Shown here in pieces: positions 5,308 through 9,583 of a DNA stretch of 9,583 nt. Under the pieces are notes generated by a model. That model was not told the DNA's origin and did no database searches. It worked only from the letters and a program-made list of their open reading frames with translations. Every line of letters starts with the position of its first letter. Within the stretch, counting starts at the first letter, position 1. The stretch spans positions 1 to 9,583 of the forward strand of contig JAKDKP010000042.1 in assembly GCA_030453285.1 (NCBI GenBank). Reading direction: 5' to 3'. The stretch is from Propionibacteriales bacterium (GTDB lineage Bacteria; Actinomycetota; Actinomycetes; Propionibacteriales; Propionibacteriaceae). Position numbers and translations under genes: made by a program.

Positions 5308-7248
5308 TCAGGCCTTGCCGACGGTGAACACGGTGGGCGTCACCTGGTCAGGTGGCGCCTGCTGCAGGGTTCCGTCGGCGGCCACGTGCAACGGCAGTCG
5401 GGTGATCGCGTTGATCAACCGATATCCGCCGGGAGCCTTCTCCAGCACCCACTTCTGCAGGTTACGTTTCTCATCACAGGCGGCGATCTCGGTCGGGACG
5501 CCGGAGTCGAGCGGGACACCCAGCCACTTCTCCGACTGCGCGCCGATGATGTCGAGGCAGGAGGTGCCAGCCCGGATCGTGTGGTAACCGTCGGGGGTCC
5601 TGGTCAAGGTCCATGCGGTGGGATCGCTGCCCATCCGTACGGGATTGGTGGCCGTCAGGATGGCGCCAACGCTGCCGATCACGTACCCACCTTCGGCTAG
5701 TTCGGCCGACCCGGTGTCGGGGTGTACGGGGGAGTCACCGACGAGCGCACCCAGCGCGGTGAACTCCTGGTAGGTGCTGACCGGCCGCTTGCTGCCCCAG
5801 TTGGCTTGCGCCAGCACGTCGAGGGTGGGAGCCATCGCCGTCCACATCTGATTCTCGGTGTGACCGGCCCCGTTGTCGGGCCACAGGGTCAGCTTGCCGC
5901 CGGTGACCTGTCCCGGGGCGGCGGTCACCGGAGTCGACGAGCCGGCAAAGACCAGCGGCGTCCACTTGCTGTTCCACAGGGCGGCCGGGTTGGGGAAGTA
6001 GGCACCGCGCACGCCGTACAGCGACTGGCTGGCGTTCTGCAGCCGATAGCCCTGCTTGAGCAGGTCGGACACCCGTGCGCTGTCGGTGTTGAACCAGTGC
6101 TCGATGACGACATCGGTATCGAGTCGCTGCGTGGCCCACTGGCGGGGCAGACCGTCATTCCAGATCCGTAGCGTTTTGCCCTTGGACTTCACGTGATCGT
6201 TCACCCGGTTGAGGAAGTCGATGAACACGTCAATGGGTTGCGCCTGCGGCCCCCATTGCTGTTTGGCGTAGGCCGCAATCTGCGGATAGTCGGCGTACCC
6301 GCTGCCCAGCATGTATTCGTCGGCCCCCATGTGCCAGTACGGCGAGTCGATGGCGGCGAGGTACTCGTCGATCAGGGTGGTGACCATCTCGTACGCCTCG
6401 GGCTTGGTGATGTCGAGCCGATCGGGCTGGCGGTTGCCGTTCTTGTCGACCAGTTGGAGCTCGGGGTACTTGTACAGCCACGGCTTCATGTGGCCAGGGG
6501 AGTTCACCTCGGTGACCAGCGTGAGGTGGTACTTCTTGGCCAGGTCGCTGATCTGGGCGGCCTCCTCACGAGTGAAGTAGGCCCAGAAGTTGGCCTTGGG
6601 ATAGGCCGTGGAGGTGATCTTGGTCTCCAACCAGATCTGGTTGTACTTCTTGTACGCCGCGTCGGCCATCGCACGCTCGATGCTGGGCACCGACACCTGG
6701 ATCTGGCAGGCGCAGATCCCCACACCCCGTTCGGCGTACTGGGGCCGATCGACGGCTTGCCCCGCGGGAACCTTGGCACCGTTCCGCCCCAGCTCGGCCC
6801 ACTGCAACACCGAACGTGTGCCGAGGAAGACGGCGTTGTCGGTCGCGCCGGTGATGGTGATCATGGAATCCACATCGGCCCGATAGCCCTCCTGGCCAAG
6901 CGAATCGGCGGACTCATCGCGGCGCAGGACGACGTCGCCGGGACGTTGGTCGCGCTGCTGCTGCACCGTGATCGGCGTGTCCAGGACGGCCGACAACTCC
7001 TCGGCGAGGGTGGTGGCCGTGCCGGCGAGGGCGGGATCGGTACTGATCACGCCGAGCCCGCGTCGGAAGGTGAAGCCACGCCCGGGCTCGGACTGCCACG
7101 ACCCCAACGCCGGCAGGGTGGACGGGGCACCGTCAGCCGTCGTCGGAATCGAGGCGGCCGCCTCGGCCGGCAACACGGAACCGGGCACGAGCCCGATCGA
7201 CATCGCCAGGCCCAACAGGGCCGGCAGCAGCATGCGTCCAAGCTTCAT
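5308..7248 (-). CDS. Secreted GH20 β-N-acetylhexosaminidase with C-terminal ricin-type lectin-like domain
   Basis: A 646-residue exported enzyme. Residues 1-32 are a Sec signal peptide: KLGR, a hydrophobic core LLPALLGLAMSIGLV, and a probable cleavage site after AEA. Residues ~55-155 are the GH20b domain (EGYRADVDSMITITG, NAVFLGTRSVLQWAEL). Residues ~172-480 are the catalytic barrel: ERGVGICACQIQVSVPSIERAM, LVTEVNSPGHMKPWL, and YWHMGADEYML with the Asp310-Glu311 pair. GH20 enzymes use this pair for substrate-assisted removal of terminal GlcNAc/GalNAc; the exact substrate is not predictable. Residues ~520-645 resemble a ricin-B/β-trefoil domain (SCLDIIG; LQKWVLEKAPGGYRLIN), possibly for sugar binding. 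The ATG has a strong ribosome binding site, GGAGAAGG. The barrel belongs to a divergent actinobacterial branch in which GICACQ and LETKI replace the usual R-G-x-x-x-D-x-x-R and H-x-x-D segments. Confidence 0.88.
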   Translation of the reverse strand: MKLGRMLLPALLGLAMSIGLVPGSVLPAEAAASIPTTADGAPSTLPALGSWQSEPGRGFTFRRGLGVISTDPALAGTATTLAEELSAVLDTPITVQQQRDQRPGDVVLRRDESADSLGQEGYRADVDSMITITGATDNAVFLGTRSVLQWAELGRNGAKVPAGQAVDRPQYAERGVGICACQIQVSVPSIERAMADAAYKKYNQIWLETKITSTAYPKANFWAYFTREEAAQISDLAKKYHLTLVTEVNSPGHMKPWLYKYPELQLVDKNGNRQPDRLDITKPEAYEMVTTLIDEYLAAIDSPYWHMGADEYMLGSGYADYPQIAAYAKQQWGPQAQPIDVFIDFLNRVNDHVKSKGKTLRIWNDGLPRQWATQRLDTDVVIEHWFNTDSARVSDLLKQGYRLQNASQSLYGVRGAYFPNPAALWNSKWTPLVFAGSSTPVTAAPGQVTGGKLTLWPDNGAGHTENQMWTAMAPTLDVLAQANWGSKRPVSTYQEFTALGALVGDSPVHPDTGSAELAEGGYVIGSVGAILTATNPVRMGSDPTAWTLTRTPDGYHTIRAGTSCLDIIGAQSEKWLGVPLDSGVPTEIAACDEKRNLQKWVLEKAPGGYRLINAITRLPLHVAADGTLQQAPPDQVTPTVFTVGKA

Positions 7249-7289
7249 GTGACCTTCTCCTTCACCGACGGTGGTGAGACGTGATGGCG

Positions 7290-7356
7290 CTGACTCTGTC
7301 AGGCCGGGCTCGGCGCGGCAAGAGGCTGAGTCGTCGAGATCTCAGCCGAAATTCGG
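7290..7356. promoter_or_regulatory. Three small palindromes between the GH20 and kinase genes
   Basis: The 144-base divergent gap holds CTGAC-TCT-GTCAG (7290-7302), GAGATCTC (7336-7343) and CCGAA-A-TTCGG (7346-7356), all perfect. The first lies about 42 bases before the GH20 start codon, where an operator would be expected. None matches a regulator site I can name, and no clear -10 box for either gene was found here. Confidence 0.3.
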
Positions 7357-7392
7357 GTGGACGTGGCAGTCGGCCGAGACAAAGATGGGCAG

Positions 7393-8298
7393 GTGCCCAA
7401 GCTCCATGCCGATGAGGTCGACATCGATGACGGACTGGTTCGCCGGTTGCTCGGTGATCAGTGCCCGGGGCTGATCATCGACGAGCTGGTGGAGGTGGAG
7501 CCGGCCGGCACCGACAACCTCAACTTCCGGCTCGTCAGTGGCGACGATGAACTTCTCGTACGTCTGCCACGCAAGGCAGACGCGGCCGGTGGCATTGCCA
7601 AGGAGGAACGGTTCGGTCGACTGCTGGCGCCGCAGCTGCCGGTCGGAGTCCCGGTGGCCTCATACGTGGGAACACCCGGCCACGGGTATCCCTTTGCTTG
7701 GTCGGTCTCGCCCTGGCTGCCGGGTCGCCTGCCGCAGCCTGGGGAGGCAGGTCCGGAATTGGCTGTTGATCTTGCCCGATTCGTGGCCGCCCTCCGCTCG
7801 GCCGACGCGACACCGTACGAGGACGATCCGACCTTGTCGGCCTATCGGGTCGGGCCGATCACCTCCCGATTCGCCGCCACCACCGAGTTCCTGCCGCGCT
7901 GTCGCGGCTGGGCCGACGTCGACGCGCTCACCGCAGCCTGGGAGTTGATCAAGGACGTCAGCCCGTACGACGGCCCACCGGCCTTCGCCAACACCGACCT
8001 GCAGCCGGGCAATCTACTCATCGATGACGCCGGCCGGTTGAGCGCGGTGATCGACTTCGGCGGCCTGGCCGTCGGCGATCCGACCATCGATCTGCTGCCG
8101 GCCTGGCACCTGCTCGACCCCGACACCCGCCCTGCCTTCCGGGGCGCCCTCGACGTGGACGAGACGACCTGGCAACGCGGCATGGCATGGGCGCTCACCA
8201 TCGGCGTGGTCGCCCTCGGCTACTACGCAGGTTCCGGCTCACCCCTGGTCGAACGGTCGCAATATCAACTCCAGCAGGTGCTGCTCGACCTGCCGTGA
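7393..8298 (+). CDS. APH/MPH-fold phosphotransferase (aminoglycoside phosphotransferase family)
   Basis: From GTG 7393 the protein is 301 residues, normal for the family. It begins PKLHADEVDIDDGLVRRLL, the usual N-terminus of a large actinobacterial APH subgroup. LLVRLPRK (54-61) holds a probable ATP-binding lysine or arginine, and EERF (71-74) the helix-C glutamate. YPFAWSVSPWLPG (99-111) is the hinge. The Brenner motif is FANTDLQPGNLL (198-209) with catalytic Asp202, and VIDFGGLAVGDPTIDLLPAW (219-238) contains the metal-binding Asp221. These kinases phosphorylate aminoglycosides, macrolides or metabolites; the substrate here is unknown and no resistance claim is warranted. Oddly, the usual His-Gly-Asp is Asn-Thr-Asp. 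An upstream in-frame GTG at 7357 would add 12 residues. The stop lies in TGATCA, shared with the convergent gene at 8299. Confidence 0.85.
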   Translation: MPKLHADEVDIDDGLVRRLLGDQCPGLIIDELVEVEPAGTDNLNFRLVSGDDELLVRLPRKADAAGGIAKEERFGRLLAPQLPVGVPVASYVGTPGHGYPFAWSVSPWLPGRLPQPGEAGPELAVDLARFVAALRSADATPYEDDPTLSAYRVGPITSRFAATTEFLPRCRGWADVDALTAAWELIKDVSPYDGPPAFANTDLQPGNLLIDDAGRLSAVIDFGGLAVGDPTIDLLPAWHLLDPDTRPAFRGALDVDETTWQRGMAWALTIGVVALGYYAGSGSPLVERSQYQLQQVLLDLP

Positions 8299-8628
8299 TC
8301 AATCCACCGGACGGGCAAGGCCTTCGTTATTCAGACGGATGATGATGGCGTCGACGTCTTCGGGATGGCCTCTCAGATGTTCGAAGTCCGCCTCGGTGAT
8401 GGGCGCACCCATTTCGCGGCCCACCAAGGCGCCGCCGATCCAGCGCAGGACGTAGCCGTTGTCGGTGCGGCTGGCGATCCAACCGGGCGCTCGGACGTTG
8501 TTCGCATCGTTGAGCTTCGGAGGGGGCAGGATGATCTCTACGCCGCGCGGAAGACCGTCACGATGGTGGCTCGCGCGTGCATCCTGGTCGGTTGACCGGT
8601 CCCGCCCGTGATCACTGGTCCCAGACAC
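8299..8628 (-). CDS. Second copy of the toxin-linked small protein (putative immunity paralogue, start region damaged)
   Basis: From LPRGVEIIL onward this 84-residue stretch aligns along its whole length with the neighbouring 87-residue protein at 8612-8875. By eye about 50 of 84 positions are identical, including GYVLRWIGG, GREMGAPITEADFEHLRGHP and RLNNEGLAR. The copies are in tandem, so this is a duplication that has since diverged. No ATG precedes LPRG in frame; the codon aligned with the first copy's ATG is a GTG (8559-8561) in the wrong frame. The only usable in-frame start is GTG 8628, inside the end of the first copy, which adds a ~26-residue unrelated N-terminus. It is either a functional variant with an altered start or a decaying copy. 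Family not recognised; role inferred from the neighbouring toxin-like gene. Confidence 0.6.
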   Translation of the reverse strand: MSGTSDHGRDRSTDQDARASHHRDGLPRGVEIILPPPKLNDANNVRAPGWIASRTDNGYVLRWIGGALVGREMGAPITEADFEHLRGHPEDVDAIIIRLNNEGLARPVD

Positions 8629-8875
8629 GAACCAAACCATCGTTCTGCAGCCGGTTGACGACTGCGATGAAGTCGTTCGGGTGTTGACGCAGATGTTTGA
8701 AGTCTGCCTCGGTGATCGGGCCGCCCATCTCACGACTCACCATTTCTCCCCCGATCCAGGTCAGCACATAGCCGTCAGCGGTGCGGCTGGCGGTCCAGCC
8801 GGATCCCTGAACATTGTTCTGATCGCTGGGCGGCGGTCCCCCCAGAACCATCCGCTTGCCGCGGGGGAGCTTCAT
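8612..8875 (-). CDS. Small protein translationally coupled to the toxin-like gene (putative immunity protein)
   Basis: An 87-residue soluble protein beginning MKLPRGKRMVLGGPPP. Its core is GWTASRTADGYVLTWIGGEMVSREMGGPITEADFKHLRQHP (26-66), and it ends VVNRLQNDGLVRVWDQ. I do not recognise the family. The ATG overlaps the stop of the toxin-like gene by four bases (ATGA), and a very strong ribosome binding site, GGAGGAA, lies inside the end of that gene, so the two are made together. Small acidic-to-neutral soluble proteins placed directly after a polymorphic toxin C-terminal domain and duplicated in tandem are typically immunity proteins that bind and block the toxin. That is inference from context, not from a family match. 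The stop lies in TGATCA (8609-8614). Confidence 0.75.
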   Translation of the reverse strand: MKLPRGKRMVLGGPPPSDQNNVQGSGWTASRTADGYVLTWIGGEMVSREMGGPITEADFKHLRQHPNDFIAVVNRLQNDGLVRVWDQ

Positions 8876-9504
8876 GATTCCTCCAAGAGATCCATGATCG
8901 TGAACGGTACGTCCACGGGTGTGTTGACGGTCGCCTCGGCCATTCCCCCGGAAGTGTATCCACCGGGCTCCCACAGTGCATTCGCCCCTGCCTCGTTTCC
9001 GCTGGGCATCCGGAGCTCGCGAAGACAGTCAGGCTCGATGTAGACCGCCACCGAAGTTCCGCGGGTCAGTGACTCCGACTCAAGCCCCAATTCAGTCTCC
9101 ATCTGTCCAAGGTTTCCGCCACAACGGGCCCGCAAGGCGTCGAACTGAGAGCGCGGCATGACGAAAGTTCCGCCTGCAGGACCGACCGTCCCTCGCCGCG
9201 CGATGTTGTCTTCGTTGGCAACACGCACGGCCCCTGACTCCCGGAACGGTTTCAGGTGTTGATCGATGTCGGCCTTGCTCAGATACGTCGAAGGATCGGG
9301 GCGTGAGCCTTCGGGCATTGCCTTGATGCGCTGGCCGACGGCCGGATCGAGGCGCGGGCGCGCAGTCGGCAGGGCCCGTCGGCTCGGCGGTGCTGCCAGC
9401 GCCCGGGGAGACTTGGTGGCCAGCTTGCGCGGAGTCCGGAAGAAGTCGGCGGTGTACTTGACGATGAAGCCGATCGCGTGGCCAGCAGCCTTGACCTTCG
9501 GCAT
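8872..9504 (-). CDS. Predicted polymorphic-toxin-type protein (C-terminal toxin domain, short N-terminus)
   Basis: A 210-residue protein. Residues 1-55 are basic and Pro/Ala-rich (KVKAAGHAIGFIVKYTADFF, then RTPRKLATKSPRALAAPPS), with no signal peptide or trafficking domain that I recognise. Residues 74-191 look like a compact toxin module: STYLSKADIDQHLKPF, GGTFVMPRSQFDALRA, and RMPSGNEAGANALWEPGGYT. The order 'Y-L-x-x-x-x-I-D-x-H-L-x-x-F ... F-V-M-P ... P-S-G-N-E-A-G-A-N-x-x-W-x-P-G-G' resembles C-terminal domains I associate with large contact-dependent or secreted toxins, but I cannot name the Pfam family or its activity. It has the classic gene order: toxin domain, then a coupled small gene, then a paralogue. 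The ATG at 9504 is the first usable start in frame; its ribosome binding site is weak. Confidence 0.65.
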   Translation of the reverse strand: MPKVKAAGHAIGFIVKYTADFFRTPRKLATKSPRALAAPPSRRALPTARPRLDPAVGQRIKAMPEGSRPDPSTYLSKADIDQHLKPFRESGAVRVANEDNIARRGTVGPAGGTFVMPRSQFDALRARCGGNLGQMETELGLESESLTRGTSVAVYIEPDCLRELRMPSGNEAGANALWEPGGYTSGGMAEATVNTPVDVPFTIMDLLEES

Positions 9505-9543
9505 CAGACCGATCCATGTCCATGGGAGATGTACACACCTGAA

Positions 9544-9549
9544 ACGCTA
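9544..9549 (-). promoter_or_regulatory. Candidate -10 element (TAGCGT) upstream of the toxin-like gene
   Basis: On the minus strand the bases read TAGCGT, predicting transcription from about 9537 and a leader of about 33 bases to the ATG at 9504. It matches the TAGNGT boxes elsewhere in the window. This suggests that the 210-residue protein is expressed as a separate gene, not only as the end of a longer one. Confidence 0.4.
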
Positions 9550-9550
9550 G

Positions 9551-9576
9551 AACCTCCTGCCGCCTCGTGGGAGGTT
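9551..9576. promoter_or_regulatory. Inverted repeat AACCTCC/GGAGGTT just upstream of the toxin-like gene's -10
   Basis: AACCTCC (9551-9557) and GGAGGTT (9570-9576) are perfect 7-base arms around a 12-base spacer. They cover the place where a -35 box would sit for the -10 at 9544-9549. It could be an operator, or a terminator of a gene beyond the window edge. There is no T-run. Confidence 0.3.
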
Positions 9577-9583
9577 GTGCACA

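Larger units (their letters stand above)
199..8614. repeat. Highly iterated palindrome TGATCA, 26 copies
   Basis: Exact copies start at 199, 232, 676, 699, 1439, 1456, 1527, 1664, 1980, 2552, 2847, 2923, 3163, 3186, 3197, 3306, 3882, 4373, 5412, 6858, 7044, 7455, 7472, 7946, 8296 and 8609. In random DNA of about 65% GC roughly one copy would be expected in this length. Copies occur inside genes, in gaps and at stop codons. No longer consensus is visible around them. Confidence 0.8.

Noticed and set aside
6193..7284. Long open frame on the plus strand across the GH20 gene (363 codons)
   Set aside because: It is antisense to a well-supported secreted enzyme. Its composition (rich in V, G, L, R, H) is typical of a GC-rich shadow frame, and it has no recognisable domain.
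9092..9538. Minus-strand frame starting GTG 9538, placed almost where a leaderless transcript would begin
   Set aside because: The protein is Arg/Pro/His-rich shadow sequence overlapping the toxin-like gene in another frame, and the start is slightly closer to the -10 than at the other leaderless genes.
1..9583. CRISPR arrays, tRNA or rRNA genes, transposases, phage integrase
   Set aside because: I looked for regular repeats, tRNA-like TTCGANNC arms with matching stems, and DDE or tyrosine-recombinase motifs on both strands and saw none.

Overview
The window is GC-rich, densely packed, bacterial chromosomal DNA. GTG starts are common, nearly every gene stops at TGA, and several promoters seem to make leaderless mRNAs. 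The protein families (WYL regulator, VOC, DUF1905, DUF488/YeaO, an actinobacterial GH20 with a ricin-type tail, APH/MPH-like kinase) point to an Actinomycetota genome. A propionibacterial-type lineage is possible but is only a guess. No rRNA, tRNA, transposase or CRISPR array was seen.

Layout: (1) 1-847: the tail of a COG2388-type GNAT, a short remnant resembling a GNAT C-terminus, and an intact GNAT acetyltransferase. (2) 848-2925: an SDR-like protein without the catalytic Tyr/Lys, convergent with a WYL-domain regulator, which is divergent from a VOC/glyoxalase-like gene. (3) 2926-3165: about 240 bases without a gene, holding a 17-base direct repeat of interspersed-repeat type. (4) 3166-4230: a minus-strand pair, DUF1905 protein and SAM methyltransferase, divergent from (5) 4300-5283: a RimJ/RimL-type GNAT followed by a DUF488 protein. 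(6) 5308-7248: a secreted GH20 hexosaminidase with a ricin-like C-terminal domain. (7) 7393-8298: a phosphotransferase of the APH fold. (8) 8299-9504: a minus-strand module made of a predicted polymorphic-toxin-type protein, a tightly coupled 87-residue partner and a second, tandemly duplicated copy of that partner whose start region is damaged. This last module is the most accessory-looking part of the window.

Most genes look like independent one- or two-gene units of general metabolism and stress or small-molecule modification. Two observations cross gene boundaries. The palindrome TGATCA occurs 26 times, far above what base composition predicts, and forms the stop codon of seven of the genes; at 8296-8301 one copy supplies the stops of two convergent genes at once. 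Several promoters share a -10-like TAGNGT or TANNNT box, three of them 6-7 bases before the start codon. TGATCA is absent from the last ~970 bases (the toxin gene), which would suit later acquisition of that module but is weak evidence alone.
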